Assembly (NCBI GenBank): GCA_947579605.1
Contig: OX388325.1
Span: forward strand, 14,999,572-15,063,571
Direction: 5' to 3'
Length of the DNA: 64,000 nucleotides
Source: Athripsodes cinereus
Lineage: Eukaryota; Arthropoda; Insecta; Trichoptera; Leptoceridae
In this document: positions 1-10,468 of the stretch, piece by piece
Position numbering within the stretch: the stretch's first letter is position 1
Layout of the letters: each line of letters opens with the position of its first letter
Notes under the pieces: generated by a model
What the model was told of the DNA's origin: nothing
Database searches by the model: none
Seen by the model: the letters and a program-made list of their open reading frames with translations, nothing else
Position numbers and translations under genes: made by a program

Positions 1-263
1 CCCCCCGTCGCCAAATTTTCAATATAATTGAGTTGTTATAAGGTTCACGTGAAAGAACGTTACTTAAAACCTTTATCTGCGCAAAAAAGTTGAAATTTGT
101 ATTTTTGTGACATAACACCTTCATCCACTCATGTCTTCAATTGTTTTCTGTTTTACAGTCTTGAGATGGATAGGTACATATTATATTGTATCCTGAATAT
201 TAAAAATAATACAATATAATGTAACTTCTGACGTGGATACCTTTATGTATCCGAGATGAAACA
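1..263. other. A+T-rich sequence, no gene seen
   Basis: I see no coding signal or RNA gene here. The stretch ends at the terminal repeat of the MITE that follows. Confidence 0.5.
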
Positions 264-543
264 ATAGACCATTAAAGGATGACGTCACAGAAAAATCATT
301 GAGGGGCATCAGGCATCCCAACACAACAGACGATTACGGTGTAATATTAGGTAGAACGCCTAAAGAATACCTAATAATAAAAAAAAAACTGTCAGTGTCG
401 ATTTTGTTATTATTTTGTCGTCTGACTTTCTTTTTTTCTCTTATGGCATAACATTCTACAAGGATGATTTGCGCAATCTTACTGTTTGCCCCCCAAGCAA
501 AAGCAAATCCATAGACAAAACCACGTGACCTTTAATGGTCTAT
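264..543. mobile_element. MITE, family 1, copy 1
   Basis: The ends are a perfect 15-bp inverted repeat: ATAGACCATTAAAGG at 264-278 and its complement at 529-543. The 280-bp interior has no reading frame. Copies with the same ends lie at 19941-20230 and, in the other orientation, at 31304-31723. The interior carries a stem-loop plus A-run segment that is also the 3' tail of the LINE ending at 40255. I could not define a target-site duplication, so the superfamily stays open. Confidence 0.8.
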
Positions 544-614
544 AATGTTTTATTCTACAAAAATAGTAGAATAAAACATTTGTTTTATTTATTTCGTTAA
601 CAATTTTATGGATC

Positions 615-865
615 CGTGGATTTGGATGGAACAATTCCGTGGATCAGCCGGCAAAGAATTGGTCTACCGCTCTTTTTCGTTAGTTTTTGAGTGTCCTGTA
701 AAGGGCAAGTGTTCAAAATATAGACATTTTACATCATAAATTCAGCAAGGAAGTTTGCCACCCATCATTAATGTCTTAATTTTTTGTTGCCACTGAGAGG
801 ATAGCTTGTATGTGGCTGCTCTGATGGCTACCCTACGTGGTGATGTGGTGGTAGGTAATTTCACT
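615..865 (-). repeat. Dispersed repeat R, copy
   Basis: This recurring non-coding unit contains a GTCCTGTAAA word, a 'GCCACCCAT..TAATGTCTTAATTTT' block and a 'GCTACCC..GTGG' block. Related copies, in both orientations, occur near 4930-5245, 9170-9335, 43550-43690, 46520-46640, 49560-49640, 54560-54705, 58190-58260, 58670-58900 and 63653-63712. The parent element is unknown. It may be a SINE or a non-autonomous LINE tail. Confidence 0.5.
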
Positions 866-1340
866 GAGACTTAAAGTTGAAACAATTCTAATCTCTATTA
901 AGAAAATAAATTGAAACAAAATGTATGGTTATTCCACTAGTAACTTTATTAATTTGAGAGCCGGCTTTCAAAAATTTCAGCTCTCATCGTCTGGCAAAAT
1001 ATGTAAAAGCCAACTCGCAAATTATTAATACCTACATAAAATTGCCACTAGCCATAATATACATTTTGTTTCATTTTCATTTCTTATCTCTTTCTTTTTG
1101 TTTAAATATTTTGTACAATAAAGTTTATTATTATTATCTCATATCTCATTTATTAAACAAAACAATATTTTATTCTACATTTTGAACACAATATAAGATT
1201 AACAATAAAATTTTAAAAATAACATTAAATAACAAAAACCATAAAATATTAAAATAAATTTATGTATATTCAAAATGTAGAACCCCAACATTATTCGAGT
1301 TGATTCTTCCATGATGTTCTATGAAATAGTACAATCATGG
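866..1340. other. A+T-rich intergenic stretch
   Basis: I see no gene. There are A/T runs and a TTATTATTAT tract near 1127, which is likely a retroelement tail. Confidence 0.4.
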
Positions 1341-1356
1341 AAGATCACTTACAGAG

Positions 1357-1833
1357 CTACAGGGACAAAAACCTTCTTACTATCCTGGTGGACGATAGAA
1401 GTACGGCCTTCTGCATGCTGTATTTGAGCCTGTCATCTACTCCCAGTTTTCTGAGATTGTTTGACAGACTCTTAGGTATTAAACCATTCACAGACAACAC
1501 TATAGGCACGATGATTGTGGTAGGTGTTCTCCACATATCTTTGATTTCGTGAGCAGGATCAAGATATTTTATTATCTTATCTTGCTCAGCTTTATTTAAA
1601 TTTTCACCGTGCGGTATAGTGATGTCTATGATGTATGTTTTACGGCATCTGCGATCAACCAACACAATATCTGGTCGATTAGCTAGAATAGTTCGATCAG
1701 TTTGTATTGGTCGATCCCAGTAGAGTTTAGTGTCATTGTTTTCAAGTACCGATACTAAAGTGGAAGAAAAAATAAAAAAAATAATGAACTTCCACCGTTC
1801 TTGGTTATTATTATTATAATGAACTTCCACCAA
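1357..1833 (-). pseudogene. Retroelement C-terminal fragment, PD-(D/E)XK-like
   Basis: A 158-residue open frame resembles the far C-terminal region of a family of invertebrate retroelement polyproteins. Visible hallmarks are a 'YWDRPIQTDRTI' strand, then 'RPDIVLVD', then 'YIIDITIP', which fit the D...(D/E)xK core of a restriction-endonuclease-like fold. After these come the tail blocks 'DKIIKYLDPAHEIK' and 'VNGLIPKSL'. No reverse transcriptase lies upstream, so this is a 5'-truncated copy. The first 30 or so residues are low-complexity and likely flanking sequence. The family assignment rests on recalled motif similarity. Confidence 0.55.
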
Positions 1834-2045
1834 GAACGGTCGGTAGATAAATTAAACTTTAACTAATATCTATTTGTAGTAGGTAATAGGTATAAGAAGT
1901 AGGTATTAGGTACTTATTTAGTTCTAAAGGCTGGAACAATAGATAATCCTCGTTTTTAGCATGGTTGATATTTTTACGCATAAAATTCCGTAATAGTTTT
2001 GGTAAGTATGTATTCAATAGACATTTAAAGCCTAGTCCTTGAATA

Positions 2046-2110
2046 TTTATTTATTTATTTATTAACATATAATATACGGCTGAACAGCCTTTAAAGTACA
2101 ATAACTTACA
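2046..2110 (-). repeat. (AAATA)n-tailed retroelement 3' end
   Basis: Read on the - strand this is a short unique block followed by an AATAAATAAATAAAT tail, the usual 3' end of several insect LINEs. Similar tails in the same orientation occur near 16100, 23350, 32330 and 40270. Confidence 0.45.
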
Positions 2111-3120
2111 AAAACACACTTGAAACAAACACAATCAACACATAAGTGACAACGAATACAAAAACATGACCATAGTAACTACAGGGGATTCTCAACGGAA
2201 AGCATGTGCCCTCGAATAAACCTGTGCTCACAGCACATCTCCTCACAGTGTACTCCGAATCGAATAAGTGAATGTTTTCATTATATACATATTAAAAATA
2301 AAGTAATAATCCTTATTAATTAATGCCTTTTGTATGTATCTTATTTATGTCTATTTTGTAAACTTCCATATTTCATAAATGAAACAATAATTTTTTATAC
2401 TTTATTTTAGTTACTTAAGTTTCAACATGCTACGTAATTATTGTGTCTGTCAAACTAACCTAATACAAAGAATTTATTATTTACTGTGCAATCCCATGGC
2501 ACTGAAGTACATGGCATGGACGGGAAGGGGGAAGAAAAGGAAGGATACCTAACTGTCTCAATCGACGTTACCAAACTTAATGATTAGTTGTATAAAATAT
2601 GTATACAATTTATATAAATTGTGCTTAAAGTTATTTTAAAATATTTTATTTCTTTATAAATTATTCTTTGATATTTAAAATTTAATGATTTCCCCTGCAC
2701 TCAAATTTTCGATCTCCCATCGTCAAATTTTCAAAAAGGTGTAGAAATTTGGAATGTACCTACCAGTATCACGATCTCCTCGGATTTATAAGAAATATTT
2801 TAGAAAAGTGATTCGAAATTACGTAGATTCGGAACAAAAGTTAGCAGATTATCAAATGGGACAAAAAATACATAGATATGTCGTGATGACAAAATTTCAA
2901 ATTTATGAAAATTAAAGTTTTTACTGAAGCATACTGCCATCTATGGTAAATTTTCTACAACATTTCATTACTATGTTCTTCAGAAAATTTTCAAAATAGT
3001 TTAAATCTTTTCCGCTAGAGGCAAACACTAGCAGGCAAACTTGAGAAATATTTTAAACCCACGTGACTTATTTCATCCAATCGGCGTTAATTATTTATCA
3101 AACAGAGCGAGATGGCACAT
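2111..3120. other. Intergenic, upstream of RpL7A
   Basis: This is A+T-rich sequence with no reading frame of note. Its last part should hold the RpL7A promoter. I see no clear TATA box. Confidence 0.4.
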
Positions 3121-3127
3121 ATCGCTG

Positions 3128-3140
3128 TTCTTTTTCTACC
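3128..3140 (+). promoter_or_regulatory. Putative 5'TOP start of RpL7A
   Basis: A pyrimidine run (TTCTTTTTCTACC) lies about 90-100 bases before the RpL7A ATG. Ribosomal protein mRNAs of animals start with a C followed by such a tract (5'TOP/TCT initiator), which puts them under growth-dependent translation control. The exact start at C3130 is inferred. Confidence 0.5.
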
Positions 3141-3227
3141 GGCCATTATAGCCGAGTGGTCCGTGTGTATTTTTCCGCCACGAATCTTTTCGTGGTTTGT
3201 TAATCTTTCAAGTATATACCATTAAAC

Positions 3228-6200
3228 ATGGTACAAAAGAAGGTTAGATTCATGTTTTATATTATTAGTCATATATTTTTGTAATGGTGCCACGGATAAA
3301 AATGGAATTTGTGTTTGTTTTCACTTGGTGCATGTTTGAAGTATCGCACATGCAATGTCTAATATTACAAGGAAAATGTTCGTACATCATTTAAATAAGT
3401 GTGTGTTCTGATTATTCACTTCTTAAAATCACTAAATGTGTTGTTATTTATGTGCGGTTTTATGGAGAAGTCGTAGTAATGTTGAAATTGCAACTTAACC
3501 TATAAGCTGTCAGTGTGTTGTGTATATAATCGTGTTGTCAATTTTGTTTTACTTCCCAATCATGATACATTGTTATATTTTTTACAATCACACATCTTTC
3601 TGTTAAGTTACATTATCTAAATGTGATTATTGCATTGTTTTTTCATACGACATCATGAGCGAAACAGTATCAGGTGTTTCGTGCTATCTCTTAGGGTCTG
3701 AGCCTTGTATTATTAAATTTCTGGGATCAATGTCCCTTATACTCGAAAATAACTAAATGAACGATTGTCTCGATTGTTTATTTAGTATAAAAGTGTTATG
3801 GTCAAATTTTAGATAAGCTGGACATATCGAAATACAGTTATATTTATGTAATTATATAGAACTTCATATAAGAAATGATGATTCATCTAAAATTGGTTGA
3901 TTTCATTAGCACAAAATTAATTATTTACATTTTTCTTACACAGTGCTGCAGCGTAAAATAACACCAGACCAAACCTAACATAACATATATTCAGTATATC
4001 GTACAAATTTGATATGGGGAGCACCTGTAATAAATGCAAATAATTAATTTTGTACTTAAAGGAACAAGACTTCACCGGATTCTCATTCTCCGTATGAAAT
4101 TCTATCTATGTACATAAAGATAAACCACAAAGAGATGGCGAGATCTGTAAAAATTTCAACTTAGGCCTTTTCCCATAAGATAGATGTGTGAAAAGCAACA
4201 TACATTTGAACACAGAGTTTTTTTTGCTAAATTGGATTACGGATGAAGTTTTCCAGTATCAGCCTTGTATAGAACGGAAATATCTGTGATTATGATAAGA
4301 ATTGTGTGCATTTCATAAAAATAATGTTTAAATACAAATCTCAATTTATTTATTAAATTTTTAGCCCAAGAAGAAGGTCGGAAAGAAGGTAGCGGCCGCC
4401 CCCCTGGTCGTGAAGAAGGTGGAGCCCAAGAAAGTGGTAAATCCACTATTCGAAAAGAGGACCAGAAATTTTGGCATCGGTCAGGATGTCCAACCTAAGA
4501 GAGACTTGTCCAGATTTGTCCGCTGGCCCAAATATGTGAGGATACAGCGACAGAAGGCCGTTCTCAAGAAGAGGTTGAAGGTCCCACCTCCAATTCACCA
4601 ATTCCAGTCCACACTTGACAAACAAACAGGTAAAAATGTAATAATATTTAGGATCTGATAAAATATATATGTCCATTCCTATGTTAATATATCTTCCAAA
4701 TATGTGTAAAAATACAGAAATCATTGTATAATTAAGAAATTATTTACTTTGGCTAGTATAAGCCTGCTTTACTCCCAGGACACATTCACTTATTATTCAA
4801 TAGTATGGCTATTTTAATATATATACATTTGCAAATAAATCCCTCTACATAGAGAAATTGGCATGTATGTATGTATGAGAAATTACATAATTAAGTATGT
4901 TAAGATGACTTATTAGTTATGTTTGGCGTTCCATTCTCTCTCTCTACCTACCCCCATTTGAGATATGGCATGAGAGTATAGATAGATCTACTACTACTAC
5001 TACACCATCACAGAATATCCCACAAGTGGGTAGCCAGCAGACCAGCTCATGTAATGAACATGCAAGCCGTCTTCTCTGTGCCAACAAAAAATTAAGACAT
5101 TTAGGATGGGTGGCAAACTTCATCGTTGAATTTGAGATGTAAGATGTCTTTATTTTTTCGAACACCTGCCTTTTACAGGACACTCGAAAACTTACGGACA
5201 AAAGTGTGAGACCAATTCTTTGGCGGGTGCTCCACGGTTTGCGTATAGATAGATAGAACATAAATTCCTATTCAAATAAGTCTTACAAATGATGATTATC
5301 TTTTAATTCTGAATCTATATAATATGATAAACACATTATAGATACAATACGAGCTTTTTAACTCTGATACTATGTACATTGCATATTAAATGTGTGTTGC
5401 CGGCTAAACAAGTGGCTAATTGTATATATTTTTATTTCAGCTAAGGGACTTTTCAAGATCCTCAGCAAGTACAGGCCTGAAAGTGAAATTCAAAAGAAGC
5501 AGAGGTTGAAGGCCAAGGCCGAAGCAAAGGTAATTTGAACGCACATTTTATTTTATATCAAGTCCTATTGCCCCCTATATATGTCCTCTTAGTATACTTA
5601 ACAGAACATGTGCCAAATTATTTTAATCCTAAAGTCTACTGCTTTTTGGGGATTGAAGAGGTTCCGAACAAGACTTTTTTCTGGCATCGAATCTCTAGAA
5701 TTACTCGGGCTACATTTTCAAAAATTTATCTCTACCAGAAAAATATTTAGTTATTCAAGCAATAAATGGTTTTTGCCTTTACCAATGTTAAAACAGTTCA
5801 TAACAATTATTATTATTATAATAAATAATAAATCAGTGATTATGGTAATGTATTAATTAAGTTTTCAAATTCATAAACAAAGAAACAATGAAACTTTCAA
5901 AATGCTCCCGTGCGGCACTTACCACATCTGTGAACTAAGAATTATTTACATGGACAGTTTATAAGTGCTGTTTTACTCATAACATGACCTTAAGAGTGCT
6001 ATGCGAATAAACTATCTGAGATTTCCAGTAAACATATGACTTTAGCATCTTTCATCTCTATTTACCTCTGCTGGCAGACTGATGCTACTTGTTCCAGCAT
6101 CTCGAACCTGCTACACGATGCTGTCATTAACTTTAACAAATCTCCCTTTCTCGTTGACATATTTTCCCGATTACATGATGAGAACATTGTACAATGAAAT

Positions 6201-9200
6201 ATCGTTGATTTTATAACCAATCATACGAGCTTTTTAACACTGACACAACTACAGTTGCACGTCACTTAGATTGCAATTATCAAAAAGGTTATATTGTTAT
6301 TAATACCATCTTGCGGTGCTGATTCCAGGTTGCCGGTAAGGAAGCCACTCCATCTAAGAGACCAAACACAATCCGTGCAGGCACCAACACAGTGACACGT
6401 CTCGTAGAGAAGAAGAAGGCACAGTTGGTGGTCATTGCACACGATGTTGACCCCATTGAGGTAAAAAATAATCTTCTTTTCTTTTAGATATTCGAGTTCC
6501 ATAATAGATCAATGACTAGAAATCCTAATATTCTAAGATTAGTCTACCTATTTCATTAATTGTATCGGCATTTACTTTGTAACACTTCATTTTAAATTAA
6601 CAAATAAAATAAAATAAATATTTATTATTTTGTTTTGTGTTACTGTTGAGTATGACTAACGCACGACCGGTTTCGCGGACTCCGAGTTCGCATCATCAGG
6701 TGCTGATCTATACTGAATTAAACAAAAACAAATACAAAAGTTCGTTAGGGTTTACAGTGAGGGTGTAGGGGTAGGCGGGGTCGTGTTGGTTTCAGGCGTG
6801 GAGTTCTTGGAATATGAGATGGGGAATAGTTGAAGTAAGGGAGACGAATTCGGAAGATTATTATTATTAATAGCTGTTTTAGTCGAGTTATTATTTTTAT
6901 TAATTTCTATTGCTTCCAGTGCTGTCAAAGTTGGTCGGTATGTGTGTGTATGTAATAATTTTAAACTATGATTGCTAAAAGAGTGGTCAGTTCCTACATT
7001 TAATTCGTTAATTTAGTCTACCTAGTTTGGAGTAAGTTTTGAGTCTATGACAATGCACTCAAAGACTGTAAAATAAATATGTGTTCTTTATTCTATATAC
7101 TTCAGTCTATTACAACTCTTTTACACAAAGATGAAAGTTCTCTCGAAGACACCTATCAGCCTCATTGTTATTATTATCAGAATGAAGTTACAGCACGTTA
7201 TTGAATCCTAACTTGTGTAAGTTCATTAACTACACTGTAAAATCATTAAAAACAATCATTTAATATGTTACTGACATTTAAAGAGGATGGAGTTAGATCA
7301 ATCAAATTTTAATTATTATTTTTATTCATCTCATTTATTTAACAAAACATCATTAGAATCTACATTTTGAAAACAATATAAGATTAACAATAAAAATTAA
7401 ATGTAACATTTAATAATAAACGGTGCACTTCGACCCATTGTCAGCAATGACAATGTGTCGAACATGGCTAAAATGCTGGTGCACAATACCATTCTGGTAC
7501 CGTCACTTACGTATGCAAGCGAGACATGGACGTGGTTGAAGAAGGACGAAAGTGGAATAAATGCAGTAGAGATGCGATCGTTGAGAAGAATGGTTGGTAA
7601 AACGCTGCGTGATAGAGTGAAGAATGAGGATATTAGAAGAATGAGCGGATGCAAGAAGACTGTTGTGGACAGAATGCGTGTAAATAAATTGAGATGGTTT
7701 GGTCATGTGGAACGAATGAAAGAGGAAAGAATGACAAAGAGGATATACTTATCTGAAAGAAAGGGTGTGAGGAAACGCGGGCGTCCGAGAACCACGTGGC
7801 TTGATCACATGGACCAAATTCTCAAGGACGGCCGCGTGTTGAGTAAGAGGAACCGACGTGCGTTTATGAGGAACTGTATGAATGTGGAGGAAGCGAAGGA
7901 AGTGTGTAAAGATAGATCTGTTTGGCGTTCCGTTCTCTCTGCCTACCCCACTTGGGACACGGCGTGAGGGTATAGATAGATATAGATTATTATTATTATC
8001 GTAATGCGTAGATATTATCGTATGCAAACACCCCTGTGCATACAGATAGAGTCTAAGAGCTGTAAATGCCTGACTATTCCAAGTGCCAAACCAACTGCCT
8101 ATGAATGATTAGAAAGAATAACTCTTGTTACGAATTGGCTTGACACAGACAACTTTGTTGAAGATAAAACATTATCATGTACAGCGTCCTCGAGGTGTTA
8201 TGGCACAAAGATGGCGCTTTATATACTCTCCGTTTATTATTATTCATATAATCAATTGCTCTTGATGTTTCAACTTGGCCATGTGCGCATATTGGGTAGT
8301 CATTACTTGTTGTATGGGCTACTGGATGTCACTGAGAGTCTGTTTATCTGCCTATTATATTTTGGTGTATAATGGTTGTGTGTCTGTTTTGTCATGATGA
8401 TTTTAATTTTGAATCTCTTCGTCTGAGCCCGGAAATGGATCGTGGAACTTGACATCCTCGATGTTTTTGGAGCTCTGATGTCAAAATATAATCTGATGAA
8501 TACATTTTACACTGTGTCCGCGTATCTTTATTCTCCGATTTGTTTTATAATTAATGTACATTGTTTTATTTTCTCGCAGTTGGTAATGTTCCTCCCAGCT
8601 CTCTGCAGGAAAATGGGTGTCCCGTACTGTATTGTGAAGGGAAAGGCTCGTCTTGGCATGCTCATAAGGAGGAAAAACTGCAGCGCCATCTGCCTCACAA
8701 ATGTAAGTACCTTTTTGTTGTTGTTTTAATGACTGACCAAAGGAATATAAAATGTTTGAATTATTTTTACATGTGTCATTGTGTTTTATTTTGTTGTCTG
8801 CGATATGATGAGTTATTTGCTATCTGAAAGCGTTGTGCGGAAACTGCTTCTACCACTTAATTAGCATTCTCTGATGGCGGCAACAAATTTACCTATTACT
8901 CGAGTTGCAACACAATCATAACAAAGTTATATTTAAAATATATCTATCTATAAGTCTGCAATCAAACAGAAATATTTTGAAATTGAATTTTTTAACTTGT
9001 CGTTCATTATACATATAATATTTTGTTAGCATTTCTTTTTTGTAAAACTTCGTAATGATAAAAAATACATAATGTGCTTCAAGCATGTTGAAAATTTTAT
9101 ACGAGTGACCTAAGTGTTGTGTCAAACTCTTCAACTTAGTTTGACAATTTAAAACTAATCAGTAGAACTCATTAGTCCATCCATACCATCATGACATTTC

Positions 9201-9860
9201 CCACAAGTGAGGCAGCCAGTGATCACCAACTGCATGCAGATGATGTGCAAGTTGTCATCTACAATAAAAAAACATTCATACATCATTGCTGAGTTGAAAA
9301 TTATTAATATCTTAAATGTTTTACAAATACCTGGCATTTTTTTTTAAATTTTATATTTCATTGACTTAGTTTAAATTAACTTAATGAATTTTTGACACAA
9401 GAAGTTGTTTTACTTACTTGCTAAGAAACTGTATCATGCTCTCCTAAAGGAAGTTCACATAATATATATGTGTGTCATATACAACATACCTACCTAGTTA
9501 ATACCTATTCAAATAGATTGACTATCTGTGAATTGAATTAACTGGAATGATTAATCTAGAATGGTTCTAAATCAATTGACGTAGTTTAATAAAATGTTTG
9601 CAACTTGCGCACCACTGATTAAATGCATAGGATCATCAATTGCACAAATATGTTATATTATAATGACTTCCTTACAGGTGGAATCTGGTGATAGGGCAGC
9701 CTTCTCAAAGGTAGTAGAAGCAATCCGTACCAACTTCAACGAGCGTTACGAAGAGTTGCGTAGGCACTGGGGCGGCGGTATCCTGGGCTCCAAATCTATG
9801 GCTCGTATCACCAAGTTGGAGAAGGCTAAGGCCAGTGAACTTCTCCAGAAACACGGATAA
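3228..9860 (+). CDS. RpL7A: 60S ribosomal protein L7A (eL8), six coding exons
   Basis: Structural protein of the large ribosomal subunit. Exons, with frames that join exactly: 3228-3242 (MVQKK), 4365-4629, 5441-5529, 6329-6460, 8580-8702 and 9678-9860, ending in TAA. The sum is 807 bases, or 268 residues, normal for animal L7A. All introns are GT-AG. Diagnostic blocks are '[20 protein letters not shown]', 'VPPPIHQF', '[17 protein letters not shown]' and '[20 protein letters not shown]' (the RNA-binding L7Ae/L30e/S12e fold), then '[17 protein letters not shown]'. The start fits insect orthologues (MVxKKPK...) and lies about 100 bases after a 5'TOP-like tract. The introns host box C/D snoRNAs and have collected a Penelope-like and a LINE fragment without harm to the exons. 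This is a housekeeping gene, and I see no damage. Confidence 0.97.
3905..4185. repeat. Dispersed repeat E in RpL7A intron 1
   Basis: The block shares 'AAAATAACACCAGAC', 'AAATAATTAATTTT' and a following 'GATTCT..CTC..GTATG' segment with 43200-43450. Within it, 'ACAAAATTAATTATTT' (about 3910) recurs inverted near 4043-4058, as in a small MITE. It has no coding capacity. Confidence 0.5.
4930..5245 (+). repeat. Repeat R plus LINE-tail scrap in RpL7A intron 2
   Basis: The stretch begins with a remnant of the LINE 3' end seen at 7900-7980 (GGCGTTCC..CTCTCT). It continues into repeat R with 'CCACAAGTGGGTAGCCAGCA', 'AATTAAGACATTTAGGATGG' and 'TTTTACAGGACACTCG'. It does not reach the splice sites. 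Confidence 0.55.
5289..5367 (+). ncRNA. Box C/D snoRNA, U36-like, RpL7A intron 2
   Basis: Box C ATGATGA is at 5289-5295, a D'-like CTGA at 5309-5312, and box D CTGA at 5364-5367. Just before box D stands TACGAGCTTTTTAAC, the exact complement of the universally conserved 18S rRNA segment GTTAAAAAGCTCGTA. By the 'D box plus five' rule the methylated base is the first A after GTT, which corresponds to human A668, the known target of U36. Vertebrate U36 is also hosted by RPL7A introns, so guide and host both agree. No strong terminal stem is visible. A second copy with the same guide lies in the next intron. Confidence 0.85.
6175..6243 (+). ncRNA. Box C/D snoRNA, second U36-like copy, RpL7A intron 3
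   Basis: Box C ATGATGA is at 6175-6181 and box D CTGA at 6240-6243. The same antisense element, TACGAGCTTTTTAAC, is at 6224-6238. It would direct 2'-O-methylation to the same 18S adenosine as the copy at 5289-5367. Outside the guide and the boxes the two copies are barely alike, so the duplication is old or the guide is under strong selection. The terminal stem is weak. Confidence 0.8.
6661..6703 (-). ncRNA. Minimal hammerhead ribozyme of Penelope type
   Basis: Reading the - strand from 6703: stem I strand GCAC (6703-6700), core CTGATGA (6699-6693), a long stem II hairpin (6691-6675, loop CGG, one A-C mismatch), core GAAA (6674-6671), then CCGG, U and C, and the second stem I strand GTGC (6664-6661). 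The final A of GAAA pairs with U6666. CC and GG form a stem III without a loop, so this stem can only form between two molecules. Predicted cleavage is after C6665 (triplet GUC). Minimal hammerheads of this shape are known from Penelope-like elements. Confidence 0.8.
6661..7010 (-). pseudogene. Penelope-like element 3' fragment in RpL7A intron 4
   Basis: On the - strand a degenerate frame reads '[19 protein letters not shown]' and then, after a small deletion in a CA run, '[18 protein letters not shown]'. That is the end of the GIY-YIG endonuclease domain typical of Penelope-like retroelements, with the 'LE(A/E)(L/I)EI' ending. About 60 codons of low-complexity tail and a stop follow, then a hammerhead ribozyme motif (6661-6703) where the element's terminal repeat should lie. 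The reverse transcriptase is missing. The relative at 15661-15974 has the same order. Confidence 0.7.
7417..7985 (+). pseudogene. LINE fragment (3' part), family C, in RpL7A intron 4
   Basis: The open frame of about 180 codons (from 7420) equals the C-terminal part of the LINE at 28752-31174: '[20 protein letters not shown]', '[12 protein letters not shown]', '[16 protein letters not shown]' and '[13 protein letters not shown]', ending '..AYPTWDTA'. It is 5'-truncated inside 'ARVNGALRPI'. The frame is intact, and the copy is very close to those at 21839-22466 and 45267-45905, so it is young. It ends in a TATAGATAGATATA tail. Confidence 0.85.
8389..8484 (+). ncRNA. Candidate orphan box C/D snoRNA, RpL7A intron 4
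   Basis: Box C ATGATGA (8394-8400) and box D CTGA (8474-8477) are flanked by a short terminal stem, TTTTG against CAAAA. A D'-like TCTGA sits near 8421-8425. It lies about 100 bases before the 3' splice site, the usual distance for intronic C/D snoRNAs. I could not match the stretches before D' (TTGAATCTCTTCG) or D (CTCGATGTTTTTGGAG) to rRNA from memory. It could be an orphan guide or a chance match. Confidence 0.5.
8791..8886 (+). ncRNA. Box C/D snoRNA, U24-like, RpL7A intron 5
   Basis: The terminal stem is TTGTTG (8791-8796) against CAACAA (8881-8886). Box C ATGATGA is at 8805-8811, box D' CTGA at 8824-8827 and box D CTGA at 8871-8874. Before D' stands ATTTGCTAT, nearly the same as the D' guide of vertebrate U24 and complementary to 28S TAGCAAATA. 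The second U24 guide, next to box D, is not conserved apart from a possible CTACCAC. Vertebrate U24 is also an RPL7A intron guest. Confidence 0.75.
9170..9335 (+). repeat. Repeat R copy in RpL7A intron 5
   Basis: It has the 'CCATC..CATTTCCCACAAGTG' and 'GTTGTCATCTAC..AATAAAAAAACATTCA' blocks of repeat R. It is diverged. Confidence 0.4.
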
Positions 9861-9898
9861 ACATCATAACTGCTTCTATACATTTATTATTATAATAA

Positions 9899-9904
9899 TA
9901 TTAA
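9899..9904 (+). terminator. Likely poly(A) signal of RpL7A
   Basis: An ATTAAA hexamer lies about 40 bases after the TAA stop, within an A/T-rich 3' UTR. A second candidate, AATATAAT, follows at about 9918. Confidence 0.45.
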
Positions 9905-9964
9905 AACACCTATTGTAATATAATGTTCTGACTTTTATTTTTACACCAGTTTTATTGGCTAGTC

Positions 9965-10062
9965 TCACACTACGTACCAAACAAATGTTTGTCTCTTTTC
10001 TTCTTTCCATCGTTATAGAATAGAAAAGAGACAAAGAACAATTTGTTCGCTAAGTGTCAACA
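9965..10062. repeat. Small foldback, possible MITE
   Basis: GTCTCTTTTCT (about 9990) recurs inverted as AGAAAAGAGAC (about 10022). Flanking arms 'ACAAATGTTT' and 'AACAATTTGT' extend the pairing. No target duplication was found. Confidence 0.35.
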
Positions 10063-10129
10063 TAGCTGTTGATGAATCCTCCAAATCATATATTATGAAG
10101 GAAGCAAATGTCATAGCAATATCGCCGTT

Positions 10130-10380
10130 GCATATTTTTAAAGAGGTGTGTGCGAACATTTGTATTTAGGTATACTGTATAAAAACTGTTAATTAGGGCA
10201 ATTAAATTGTTGTTTGGAATTTTTATTGGCATGTGATATTATTCCTATTGAATTTTAATATTTGATACTAAAAATCACTTAAAATGGTTATTCTAAGCAG
10301 TTTGTTCTAGAAATGTCAATACATTAAGAATCACATACCCCTTTTTGAATATGCAATGTTGTGAAGGATGAGTAAAAAAT
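10130..10380 (+). repeat. Dispersed repeat D
   Basis: The unit contains 'AATTGTTG', 'TTTTTATTGGCATGTGATAT', 'GATACTAAAAATCACTT' and 'GAATATGCAA'. It recurs inverted at 43690-43990 and, split by an inserted MITE, at 48090-48910. The undisturbed copy here shows the empty site of that insertion. Confidence 0.6.
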
Positions 10381-10468
10381 GTTTTGTGCTTAGGCATGTG
10401 AAAAGCCAAAATACTTAATTGTGATAAACTTCAAGTTTTGGCATGTAGAACTAGGCGTCAGATACATT

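Noticed and set aside
3870..3960. A further C/D snoRNA in RpL7A intron 1 (ATGATGA at about 3875)
   Set aside because: No box D CTGA follows at a suitable distance, and the region belongs to dispersed repeat E.
8442..8827. Two frames overlapping RpL7A exon 5
   Set aside because: Only the exon part (8580-8702, in one frame) is coding. The rest is intron read through, including the snoRNA candidate.
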